Positions 1-6,235 of a DNA stretch of 14,694 nucleotides are shown here, in pieces. The position numbers and the translations under genes are program-made. Source of the stretch: Oleiagrimonas sp036379395 (GTDB lineage Bacteria > Pseudomonadota > Gammaproteobacteria > Xanthomonadales > Rhodanobacteraceae); the NCBI GenBank assembly GCA_036379395.1, contig DASVGR010000088.1:1-14694 (forward strand), read 5' to 3'. The notes under the pieces are model-generated. The model was not told the DNA's origin. It made no database searches and was given only the letters and a program-made list of their open reading frames with translations. How positions within the stretch are numbered: position 1 is the first letter of the stretch; each line of letters opens with the position of its first letter.

Positions 1-212
1 GTCAGCGACAGCGATTCGTTGGACACGTCGGCAGCAAACCCGCGCCCGGCCAGATCGACTACCGTCAGGCAACAGCCGGATACGGCGATCGAATCGCCCA
101 AGGCCACGTCCGCGAGGTCGAGGCCGGCCGTATCGACATGCAGTCGCATGTCGCCGCCGCGCGGTTCCAGCCGCGTAACGCGACCCACGCTTTGCACGAT
201 CCCGGTAAACAT
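1..212 (-). CDS. ribE: Riboflavin synthase, alpha chain (N-terminal part, runs off left edge)
   Basis: The first 70 residues are visible. The protein starts MFTGIVQSVGRV, the very conserved opening of riboflavin synthase, and continues with GDSIAVSGCCLTVVDL and FAADVSNESL, which match the first lumazine-binding barrel repeat. The enzyme dismutates two 6,7-dimethyl-8-ribityllumazine molecules into riboflavin and a pyrimidinedione, the last step of riboflavin synthesis, in the cytosol. The second barrel and the C-terminus lie beyond the window. The start is fixed by the MFTGIV motif; GAGGGG lies about 7 bases upstream. The ATG overlaps by one base (TGATG) the stop of a possible 17-codon leader ORF. 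An FMN riboswitch lies 125 bases upstream, so expression is expected to fall when FMN is plentiful. Some species call this gene ribC. The identity is near certain. Confidence 0.95.
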   Translation of the reverse strand, partial: MFTGIVQSVGRVTRLEPRGGDMRLHVDTAGLDLADVALGDSIAVSGCCLTVVDLAGRGFAADVSNESLSL

Positions 213-265
213 CAGCGCACCCCTCGGCCGGGAACGGCAACCGCGGCCAGGCGACAAGCATTCAT
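212..265 (-). CDS. Possible 17-codon leader ORF coupled to the riboflavin synthase gene
   Basis: This short ORF encodes MNACRLAAVAVPGRGVR. Its ATG has a good Shine-Dalgarno sequence (GGAG, 8 bases upstream, 277-274), at least as good as that of the riboflavin synthase gene itself. Its TGA overlaps the next ATG by one base, the usual arrangement for translational coupling. No known peptide is recognised. It could be a translated leader between the riboswitch and the gene, or chance. A hairpin (270-297) covers its Shine-Dalgarno sequence. That the ORF exists and overlaps is seen directly; that it is translated is inference. Confidence 0.3.
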   Translation of the reverse strand: MNACRLAAVAVPGRGVR

Positions 266-269
266 GAAA

Positions 270-297
270 CGTTCTCCGCAGCAAAAAAGTGAGAACG
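270..297 (-). promoter_or_regulatory. Stem-loop covering the leader Shine-Dalgarno sequence
   Basis: Read on the minus strand, CGTTCTC (297-291) is the exact inverted repeat of GAGAACG (276-270), with a 14-base loop containing six T's. The 3' arm contains most of the GGAG that precedes the ATG at 265, so the hairpin would hide the ribosome binding site. It is a candidate expression platform for the FMN riboswitch upstream. The six T's lie in the loop and not after a stem, so it does not look like a rho-independent terminator. Confidence 0.45.
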
Positions 298-310
298 CTC
301 CAAGGCACGA

Positions 311-337
311 GGCCGCGCACGGCGAGCGCGCGTGGCC
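311..337 (-). other. GC-rich hairpin directly after the riboswitch
   Basis: The 27 bases fold back on themselves. On the minus strand GGCC pairs with GGCC, then after one A-C mismatch CGCGCG pairs with CGUGCG (one G-U), leaving a five-base loop CTCGC. It abuts the closing helix of the FMN aptamer. No T-run follows within 20 bases, so it is not a standard terminator; it may be a spacer or part of the switching structure. Confidence 0.4.
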
Positions 338-484
338 GTCTTCTTTCATCCGGACTATGACCGTCGGCCCCGGAATCACACCGGATCTGCTGACCTTCCG
401 GCCCAGGTTCCCTGCCGAAAGCGCTCGCGGGCTCGTGCCAAGGCACTTACCGCCGGTGGGGACTTTCACCCCGCCCTGAAGACG
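337..484 (-). promoter_or_regulatory. FMN riboswitch (RFN element)
   Basis: Read from 484 down to 337, the sequence contains the RFN hallmarks in order: CAGGGCGGGGTGAAAGTCC, CCCCACCGGCGGTAA, GAGCCCGCGAGCGC, CAGCAGATCCGGTG, GGGGCCGACGGTCATAGTC and CGGATG. The closing helix P1 is visible as a perfect seven-base pairing, CGTCTTC (484-478) with GAAGACG (343-337). FMN binds this RNA and lowers expression of riboflavin genes. Here it lies in the leader of the riboflavin synthase gene, 125 bases before its ATG. The downstream structures suggest control of translation initiation and not of termination; that mechanism is inferred. Confidence 0.97.
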
Positions 485-508
485 TTTGCCGGACACTCCG
501 GCGCGCGT

Positions 509-517
509 ATTTTAGCA
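509..517 (-). promoter_or_regulatory. Extended -10 promoter for the riboswitch transcript
   Basis: On the minus strand TGCTAAAAT forms an extended -10 element (TG, one base, then TAAAAT at 514-509). The expected transcription start is near 502, about 18 bases before the first base of the riboswitch P1 helix, which is the right place. No good -35 hexamer is seen (best TTCATC-like), as is common with extended -10 promoters. It lies between the patatin stop codon and the riboswitch. Confidence 0.55.
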
Positions 518-536
518 CCGCGCCACACGCGATGAA

Positions 537-1538
537 CTAAACCCAATGGCTGCGCACCCAGCCGCGCACCATCCGCCATGCATCCGACTGCATATAGGTT
601 TCGGCCGCGGCCCTGAGCTCACCGACCTGCCGCCAGCCGTCAAGCGGGATATTGCTGTGCAGCGGCACGTTGCCGCGACAAAAGCCGTCACCCAGCAAAT
701 GACGGGCTTCCCCGGCAGCCACCTGCGCGGTCGCATCCATCATCAGATTCAAGAGCGGCATCGCCGGCACGGGTCTGGATGCCCACGGATCCATCCACCA
801 CGTCGCCCCCCAGTCCAGCGGATTGTCGATTTTGCCGGGCGGAATGCCTTGTGGCACGACACCGGTGCCCAGCGACAACGCACGCACATTGCCCAATGTG
901 TCGCAACAACCGCCACCGAAGGCATCCGCCAAGGCAGCCATGACCGGATTGTTGGCAAACGTGCCGCCGTCCGCAAAATAACCCAGCCCTTCGATGGCGC
1001 AAGGCGGAAAGTAGGTAGGCGCAGCCGACGTGGCCAAGGCCGCATCACGTAGCATCACATCGCGATAATCGTTGTCGGGCGCGTTGGAAAGCGTGGCGGC
1101 TTGCCAAGAAGCGCCGTCCCACAAGCGGGCCGAATTGACCGCAACATATTTCGTCATGTCGGAGAGGCGTTTCTTGCCCAGCAACCGGTGGGCAATGTCG
1201 ATCAACCCGGTGTTCGTGTACTGGCAGAAAAAATAGCCGGGACCAGATTCCAGGCCCTGCGGCTGGCCGGGACTTCCGTTCGGCGCCTTGGCCGCCTCGT
1301 CCAGCAGCCAGTCATTCGGCTTGAAGATATTTTCACCCTCGTACTCGTAGACCTGGATGATCCGGTTGATGGGCACCTTGTTGGCCAATGCCAGGGCAAT
1401 CAGCCCCCCGGTCGAGGTGCCGGCAAAGCCGTCGGCCGTGCCAATGACACCAAAATCCCGGTCGAGGTTTTCAATGAGCAACGCGGTCATCAACCCGCGA
1501 ATACCGCCACCGTCACAGCAAAGCAGTTTGAAAGACAT
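537..1538 (-). CDS. Patatin-like phospholipase
   Basis: This 333-residue protein has all parts of a patatin-type Ser-Asp lipase: an oxyanion loop DGGGIRG (9-15), a nucleophile elbow GTSTGG (40-45, Ser42) and the catalytic Asp190 in FADGG, followed by the typical TFANNP. Such enzymes hydrolyse acyl esters of phospholipids or other lipids. No signal peptide or membrane segment is seen, so a cytosolic or membrane-peripheral enzyme is likely. The ATG at 1538 was chosen over an in-frame start 9 codons upstream because AAAGGAG lies 6 bases before it and the conserved patatin fold begins at once. It lies 55 bases after the small crystallin-like gene, so co-transcription is plausible. CapV, the patatin of CBASS defence, is similar in motifs, but no cyclase gene is nearby. 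Substrate unknown. Confidence 0.92.
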   Translation of the reverse strand: MSFKLLCCDGGGIRGLMTALLIENLDRDFGVIGTADGFAGTSTGGLIALALANKVPINRIIQVYEYEGENIFKPNDWLLDEAAKAPNGSPGQPQGLESGPGYFFCQYTNTGLIDIAHRLLGKKRLSDMTKYVAVNSARLWDGASWQAATLSNAPDNDYRDVMLRDAALATSAAPTYFPPCAIEGLGYFADGGTFANNPVMAALADAFGGGCCDTLGNVRALSLGTGVVPQGIPPGKIDNPLDWGATWWMDPWASRPVPAMPLLNLMMDATAQVAAGEARHLLGDGFCRGNVPLHSNIPLDGWRQVGELRAAAETYMQSDAWRMVRGWVRSHWV

Positions 1539-1593
1539 GCCGTTCTCCTTTCTGCGCGCAAACAAAGGTCGGATGACCCGAACTTTCCGTCAA

Positions 1594-1779
1594 TCAAGCC
1601 TTCCTCACAGTGATCGTCACACTCGTACTTTCCAGCTCAACCTTGATGTCTTCCGCATCAAAGTGTCCGGGGATGGAAATGACCGGTATGGGCGGCAAAA
1701 GAACCAGTCGCCCCTGAGGGTCAACATGCGCCTTGACGCCATTGAGTGGTTGTTGTCCTGTCGTGGATGGTGTGGTCAT
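1594..1779 (-). CDS. Small alpha-crystallin-like (Hsp20-like) protein
   Basis: A 61-residue protein starting MTTPSTTGQQ. Its second half, VISIPGHFDAEDIKVELES followed by VTITVRK, resembles the stretch of Hsp20 alpha-crystallin domains that reads roughly IPGV..EDI.V.....LTI. The rest of a normal crystallin domain (about 90 residues) and the C-terminal IxI motif are absent, so it is either a minimal relative or a remnant. The start at 1779 has a weak GGGA 7 bases upstream. An alternative in-frame ATG at 1815 would lie inside the 1801-1831 stem-loop and add 12 residues. It sits between the haem protein and the patatin gene. Function is unknown; the Hsp20 resemblance is from a short stretch only. 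Confidence 0.5.
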   Translation of the reverse strand: MTTPSTTGQQPLNGVKAHVDPQGRLVLLPPIPVISIPGHFDAEDIKVELESTSVTITVRKA

Positions 1780-1800
1780 GGTTCTGTCCCATGCAAAAGC

Positions 1801-1831
1801 GAGGCTGGCCAGCATGCCTTCGGCCAGCCTC
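1801..1831 (-). terminator. Stem-loop after the CxxCH protein gene
   Basis: On the minus strand GAGGCTGGCC (1831-1822) is followed by an 11-base loop and its exact inverted repeat GGCCAGCCTC (1810-1801), then GCTTTTGC. The stem starts 9 bases after the stop codon at 1841. The ten-pair GC-rich stem fits a rho-independent terminator, but only four T's follow, so it may be a weak terminator or mRNA 3'-end stabiliser that lets some transcription pass into the small gene and the patatin gene. Confidence 0.6.
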
Positions 1832-1840
1832 TGGTTGGCG

Positions 1841-3322
1841 TCATTTCGACCTTGTGTCGCTGCCTGATTCGGGCAGTGGCGCACCGGTGTACTGGTTGAA
1901 GCGCGAGGTATTGGTGCTGGGACGGATCAGCATGGGCAGCGGTTGGCCCTTCGGTCCCACGGCCTGCCACCACAGGTTCAGCGCCTTGAAGGAAAACACC
2001 TCGTCAAAGTCGGTGGCGAACGAACCGGCATCCATGGGCTCGGTACCCAGGCGATTCTGGAACCACTTCATCCATTCAGTGGATCCGGGTACCGGTGAGC
2101 AGATGTAATCGCCATTGGTGTCCGGTTTGCCGTGGACGTCACAGGTGGGTGAGTTGTCGGTGAGGATCGACGGCAACAGGAAAGACACCATGCGATGCTG
2201 CTGGACATTCCATTGCGCCGTGCTGTGGCAGCTCATGCAGCTCGAGTCGGGCGCATTTTCGACCGCCTTGCCGTTGACGACGATGTTGTTGCGGGCCCCA
2301 TCGTTGGGGCCGCTCAGGCGGCCGCCCCAACCCAGCGTCTGCGTGGAATAACGCGGCGCCCTGGGGTTGATCCAGTTTTCCTTGAGCGGCATGCCGGCTC
2401 GGGTCGCTTGCGGATCATTGCCCCACTGAACGCCCAGCGGCACCATTTTGTCCCAGAAATCACCGGGCACGTTCTTGTCGTAAACCAGTGTCATGAACAC
2501 CCAGCCGGTCTTGGGCGCGGACTGGCTGTCCTTGACGATGATGTCGAACTGCGCCACGTAGCCTGCCCACATTTGCGGTGTTTTCTGGTTTTTGCCAACT
2601 GGCACGTACAAATCCCAAACCTGCGCCCCATCCATGGCATCCCACCAGCCGAGTTTCTGCTTCGGATCAGTGGAGGCAAACACCGCTGCCTTGACGATGA
2701 TCGAGCCTTCCTGGAATTGCGCATTTTCGGTCTCGAGCGTGGGATGCATCGATGCTGCACCCCAGAAGTGGTACAGCGAATAGGCCGCGCGCTTGTCGTA
2801 GTAGGTCAGCACATGCGTATTGAACTTGGTCCGCAGCCCCGTGCCCGGGAAAATGGCCGGGCCGAACGTACCTGCCGGATAGGTGCCGTGAATGGCTTCA
2901 CGCAGGCTGCCCAGCCACGGCGAGTTGTACCAGCCTGCCGCAGCCGCATTCCAATGGTCGTAATGCATCAACAGCACACGCGCGTTTTTGGCCACGGCTT
3001 CCTTGAGTGCCTTGGCGTAGGCGGCCGCGTTTTGCGTGGTAATCAGGCCGTTGCCAATGGCTTTTTGCCACGGGGCATCTTTCAGCGGCGGCAAGGGTTG
3101 CGTCGGCCAAGCATGGCTGAGCTTGAAGAACGGTCCGGAGTATTCGCTTGGCGGCGGCATCTTGCCATTGTTTTGCTGATAAGGCGTGGCATGTTGCAAC
3201 GCCTGCGCAAAGCTGGATGCCTGCGTTTTGGTGAAACCATGGCTTTGGGCAAGGGCACATGGCACGGTCAAGCCGGAAAGACCCAATATCAGGCCCATGG
3301 ACAACAACGTTCGTTTCAACAT
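1841..3322 (-). CDS. Exported single-haem c-type cytochrome family protein
   Basis: A 493-residue protein with a clear Sec signal peptide (MLKRTLLSMGLILGL, cleavage likely after CALA near residue 26), so it acts in the periplasm or beyond. It has one c-type haem site, CMSCH at about 362-366, late in the chain. Two further cysteines follow (about 394 and 408), which may form a disulphide. The first 330 residues are rich in Trp, Tyr and Phe, with no motif I can assign to an enzyme. Cytochrome c in name only: electron partners and function are unknown. The ATG at 3322 has an ideal GGAGG 7 bases upstream; a GTG just before it is less likely. A stem-loop follows the stop. Haem attachment would need the Ccm machinery, not seen here. 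Confidence 0.8.
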   Translation of the reverse strand: MLKRTLLSMGLILGLSGLTVPCALAQSHGFTKTQASSFAQALQHATPYQQNNGKMPPPSEYSGPFFKLSHAWPTQPLPPLKDAPWQKAIGNGLITTQNAAAYAKALKEAVAKNARVLLMHYDHWNAAAAGWYNSPWLGSLREAIHGTYPAGTFGPAIFPGTGLRTKFNTHVLTYYDKRAAYSLYHFWGAASMHPTLETENAQFQEGSIIVKAAVFASTDPKQKLGWWDAMDGAQVWDLYVPVGKNQKTPQMWAGYVAQFDIIVKDSQSAPKTGWVFMTLVYDKNVPGDFWDKMVPLGVQWGNDPQATRAGMPLKENWINPRAPRYSTQTLGWGGRLSGPNDGARNNIVVNGKAVENAPDSSCMSCHSTAQWNVQQHRMVSFLLPSILTDNSPTCDVHGKPDTNGDYICSPVPGSTEWMKWFQNRLGTEPMDAGSFATDFDEVFSFKALNLWWQAVGPKGQPLPMLIRPSTNTSRFNQYTGAPLPESGSDTRSK

Positions 3323-3571
3323 CACAAATCCTCCTTGGCAAGTTCGTGCAGTGGAACTTCGTGTCGTGCGGAAAACACGTTTGTACTCGTTTGGAAGCGC
3401 CGGTCAGGCTGTCGGCCTTGCATGCGCGATCGCAAGATGCGGTAAAAATCGTTACGAAAAAAACGCGGACACGACCGTGCATCCACTGCATTCAAACTCA
3501 ATGGCAATGGAACGGTTGGCGATAAAAAAACAAACACGACGGCAATCAGTACGAAGAAGCCCGGCGACCAT
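3322..3571 (-). pseudogene. Possible frame-broken small membrane protein
   Basis: A reading frame open from about 3583 ends with a TGA at 3324-3322 that overlaps the ATG of the haem protein by one base (TGATG). It encodes a strongly hydrophobic stretch (FFVLIAVVFVFL) and then a basic tail ending HELAKEDL. It has no good start. The best start signal nearby, AAGGA 7 bases before the ATG at 3571, lies in another frame that gives only 39 residues. A single-base shift just after that ATG would join them into a protein of about 83 residues. It may be a real gene broken by a frameshift or sequence error, or chance. No homologue is recognised. Confidence 0.2.
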
Positions 3572-3731
3572 GGCGTTATCCTTCACATGCACGTACAAAA
3601 CAGATCGGTTGTCTTGCAATGGCGCCCATACGCCGATTGGCAAAAGGACGTGGTCGTACTTGGGATAAAACAGCCAGCTCGTTACTCAGCCTGAACCCTT
3701 GACTGAAGATACTCGGGACACCAGTCCTCCC

Positions 3732-3755
3732 GTTTTGTGACACATGCCACAAAAC
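3732..3755. promoter_or_regulatory. Palindrome resembling a CRP/Clp-family site
   Basis: GTTTTGTG (3732-3739) and CACAAAAC (3748-3755) are perfect inverted repeats with an 8-base spacer. The core TGTGA-N6-CCACA matches the CRP/Clp consensus TGTGA-N6-TCACA in 9 of 10 positions. CACATG and ACAAAAC recur together at 3779-3791. It lies about 410 bases upstream of the haem protein start, far for a direct promoter operator, so its target is uncertain. Confidence 0.35.
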
Positions 3756-3861
3756 AGGTATTCAATACACGCCTTCTTCACATGACAAAACACAGAACCG
3801 TTGACATCAAAGCTCCAGAAGCCCCCAAGCCCGGACAACGCACAATGTGCATCGACCGTCA

Positions 3862-3934
3862 TAGGAGCCCGCCAGCGGGTGAAGGGATCTTGCTGCAAAC
3901 CGGCATCACGCCATCGCCCGCGGGCAGGCTCCTA
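3862..3934. repeat. Pair of inverted REP elements (BIME-like)
   Basis: TAGGAGCCCGCCAGCGGG begins at 3862, and a near-identical copy in the opposite orientation ends at 3934 (TAGGAGCCTGCCCGCGGG on the minus strand). Each has its own short CCCGC/GCGGG hairpin, and the two arms pair over about 21 bases with two mismatches and one wobble. This is the form of REP sequences mobilised by RAYT transposases in Pseudomonas and Xanthomonadales genomes. It lies 85 bases after the pbpC stop and may stabilise or end that transcript. Confidence 0.7.
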
Positions 3935-4018
3935 CCGGGGCGTTGCGGTGTGGATTCCTGCGTGGGGATGGTGGTTGTTTACAAACGTGAGCCGTTGTTG
4001 AGCTTGAGGGATGATCAG

Positions 4019-6235
4019 TCAGGGCTTACCTGCCACATCGAAGCTCACCGGCCCGACGGTCAGCGATTTGTCCCGACCCTGCAACCAGATTGCCGCGCTC
4101 ACTTGATGCTTGCCCGGCACCAACGGCCAATCAACACTGGAAGCATGATCGGGCAGGACATGGCCATCCACGCGCCAATCGATGCGTTCGATGGGCAAGC
4201 CATGCGTGTCGATGCGCAGCGTCAATTGCTGCGCGGAGCGCGGCAGGCGCGGGTCGATGGCCAGGGTTTCGCCGTCCACGGGTTGCACGATGACGGGCTG
4301 GATCGGCGCGGAAGCGGCGCCGGTTGATGCGCCAACCACCGATCCACGCGGCACATACCACTCCTGCCGCCGGATGCACGGCGGCGGGCCGATCCATTCG
4401 CAAGTGCGCACGGCTTGCAGTTGCGGGCTGTGCCACAGGCCGGCGTACGTGCCCTGCCCGCGCAGATGCGCGAAGATGCGGCGCAGCACCGGCGCCGGTC
4501 CCATCGAGCCGGTCAACCCCTGCGTCGCGGCGCCTTCGAGATTGCCCATCCACACGCCGACCGTGTAGCGGTTGTCGAAGCCCAGCGTCCACAAATCGTG
4601 GTAATCGCTGGACGTGCCGGTCTTGATCGCCGTGGGCTCGGGCAGATCGAGCACGCTGTCGGCGCCAAATTCGGCCGCGCGCGCGTTCGGGTCGGACAGG
4701 ATGTTGGCCAGCAGCGAAGTCACCGCGCCCGGCAACACCGGCACCGGCGCGACGGGTGCGTGGTCGGCCAGCACGTGGATGGGCAGGAAGCGTCCGTGCC
4801 GCGCCAGACTGGCGTAGCCCTGCACCATGTCGAACAGCGTGACGGCGCCGTCGCCCAGCGCGATCGCCGGGCCGTAGTAATCGGCGCTTTTGCGCAACGT
4901 GGAAAAACCCAAATGCTGCAACTCGCGCACGATGGCGGCCGGGCCGACGGCCTGCGCCGTGCGGATGGCCGGAATATTGAGTGAATTGGCCAGCGCATAA
5001 CGCAGGCTGACGCGACCGTAATGGCGGCCGCTGTAATTGCGATAACGATGCACGCCCTGCTGCACGCGCTCGGTCAGTGGCGTGTCCATGATGACGTGGT
5101 CGGCCTGCCAGCCCAGACGCGCCATGGCCAGGCCGTACACGAACGGCTTCAGCGCCGAGCCGGGCTGGCGCGGCGTGATGACCGGGTCGATGGCGTAGGC
5201 GCTGCCCTTGGGCGCGACGGCCCAGGCCAACACCGCGCCGGTGCGGTTGTCGACCACCAGCGCGGCGCCGTTGCGCACGCCCTTGCCGGCCAGACTCGCC
5301 ACGCGCGTACGCAAGGTTTGCTGCACGAAGGTTTCCAGCGCCGGATCGAGCGTGGTGTGGATGGTCGGGCCGGGCAGATGTCGCGCCCTGGCCCGTGCCA
5401 GCGCCTGCACCACGAACGGCCCGGCCGTGACCGGCAAGGCTTGCGCGGTCGGCGCCAACGATGCGCGCGCGACCGCCGTGGCATCACTGGCCGACAACAC
5501 GCCTTCGCGGCGCATTTGCCGCGCCAAACGAGTTACCGCCCGCCGCAACGCCGCCGGATGCCGGCGCGGATCGTACGCGACCGGCGAGCGCACCAGCACG
5601 GCCAGTGCCAGTTGCTGCGCCGGATTGAGCACGCGCACGTCGCGGCCGAAGTAATAGCGCGCGGCCTGCGCCACGCCGCGTCGATTGGCACCGTACGGCA
5701 CCTGGTTCAAGTAAAACGCCATCACCTGCGCATGGCCGAAACGCTGGAGCAGACGCGCGGCATCCAGGCCGGCAACCCAGTGGCTCCAATACGTATGCGG
5801 ACGCGGTTCGAGAATGCGCGCGGCCTGTTCGCCGATGGTGCTGGCGCCGCGCACGATGCGGCCGGCGCGCAGGTTTTGCCACAGCGCGGTGAACCGCGCG
5901 CGCCAGTCCACGCCGCCATGCTGCCAATAACGATGATCCTCGGCGGCCACGAACGCGTGCCGCAGCAACAGCGGCATGGCACTGGCCGGCAGCACGTCGG
6001 CGCGGTTGAAACGGCTGTCGAAACTCAGGTTCAACGGCGTGCCGTCGGCCGCCACGACATGCGTTGCCGCCACGCTCGCGCCGCCTTGCCGGCCCATGTG
6101 CAAGGTAGCCGGCAACGGCATCAGCGCCTGCCAACTGGCACCCGCAAACACCAGCGCCGCCGTCACGGCGACGGCGACGCCGGCCAGCCACCAACGCGCG
6201 CGAGCCTTCACGTCACTGGCCCGGCATGGCCACAT
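4019..6235 (-). CDS. pbpC: Penicillin-binding protein 1C (transglycosylase/transpeptidase)
   Basis: A bifunctional class A-type protein of up to 738 residues, anchored by one N-terminal membrane helix (about 15-33). The glycosyltransferase (GT51) domain has EDHRYWQHGGVD (catalytic Glu99), GASTIGEQAARIL (130-142) and YLNQVPYGAN, the last being of the PBP1C kind. The transpeptidase domain has SALK (Ser360, Lys363), SLN (418-420) and KTGTS (538-542). The C-terminal part (about 645-735) fits the BiPBP_C domain that sets PBP1C apart from PBP1A and 1B. It works in the periplasm on peptidoglycan. It overlaps the alpha-2-macroglobulin gene by 23 bases, the same pairing as yfhM-pbpC in E. coli. The start is uncertain: neither the ATG at 6235 nor the GTG at 6211, just after the upstream stop, has a clear Shine-Dalgarno sequence, so translational coupling is likely. 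Confidence 0.94.
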   Translation of the reverse strand: MWPCRASDVKARARWWLAGVAVAVTAALVFAGASWQALMPLPATLHMGRQGGASVAATHVVAADGTPLNLSFDSRFNRADVLPASAMPLLLRHAFVAAEDHRYWQHGGVDWRARFTALWQNLRAGRIVRGASTIGEQAARILEPRPHTYWSHWVAGLDAARLLQRFGHAQVMAFYLNQVPYGANRRGVAQAARYYFGRDVRVLNPAQQLALAVLVRSPVAYDPRRHPAALRRAVTRLARQMRREGVLSASDATAVARASLAPTAQALPVTAGPFVVQALARARARHLPGPTIHTTLDPALETFVQQTLRTRVASLAGKGVRNGAALVVDNRTGAVLAWAVAPKGSAYAIDPVITPRQPGSALKPFVYGLAMARLGWQADHVIMDTPLTERVQQGVHRYRNYSGRHYGRVSLRYALANSLNIPAIRTAQAVGPAAIVRELQHLGFSTLRKSADYYGPAIALGDGAVTLFDMVQGYASLARHGRFLPIHVLADHAPVAPVPVLPGAVTSLLANILSDPNARAAEFGADSVLDLPEPTAIKTGTSSDYHDLWTLGFDNRYTVGVWMGNLEGAATQGLTGSMGPAPVLRRIFAHLRGQGTYAGLWHSPQLQAVRTCEWIGPPPCIRRQEWYVPRGSVVGASTGAASAPIQPVIVQPVDGETLAIDPRLPRSAQQLTLRIDTHGLPIERIDWRVDGHVLPDHASSVDWPLVPGKHQVSAAIWLQGRDKSLTVGPVSFDVAGKP

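Larger units (their letters stand above)
3323..4018. other. Long stretch without a firm gene
   Basis: About 700 bases separate the pbpC stop from the haem protein start. Parts near 3440-3560 and 3730-3830 are AT-rich with A/T runs, unlike the flanking genes, as is usual for promoter or recently acquired DNA. The stretch holds a REP pair (3862-3934), a 24-base palindrome (3732-3755) with a near repeat of one half at 3779-3791, and the possible broken ORF at 3322-3571. I found no tRNA and no convincing -35/-10 pair. Other short ORFs here show no recognisable protein features. Confidence 0.6.

Noticed and set aside
283..337. Rho-independent terminator downstream of the riboswitch
   Set aside because: The strong hairpin (311-337) is more than 20 bases from the T-run, and no stem ends directly before the six T's.
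537..1538. Patatin as CapV of a CBASS defence system
   Set aside because: The motifs are shared by all patatins, and no CD-NTase, ubiquitin-like or other CBASS gene lies nearby.
3452..3643. 63-codon minus-strand ORF starting at TTG
   Set aside because: No ribosome site at that start and no recognisable features; only the inner ATG at 3571 has a good Shine-Dalgarno sequence, noted under the broken ORF.
3686..3898. 70-codon minus-strand ORF across the palindrome and one REP copy
   Set aside because: It includes repeat sequence and shows no domain or ribosome site.
3323..4018. Sigma-54 promoter (TGGCAC-N5-TTGC) as a target of the response regulator
   Set aside because: No convincing match was found in this stretch; near matches elsewhere lie inside coding sequence.
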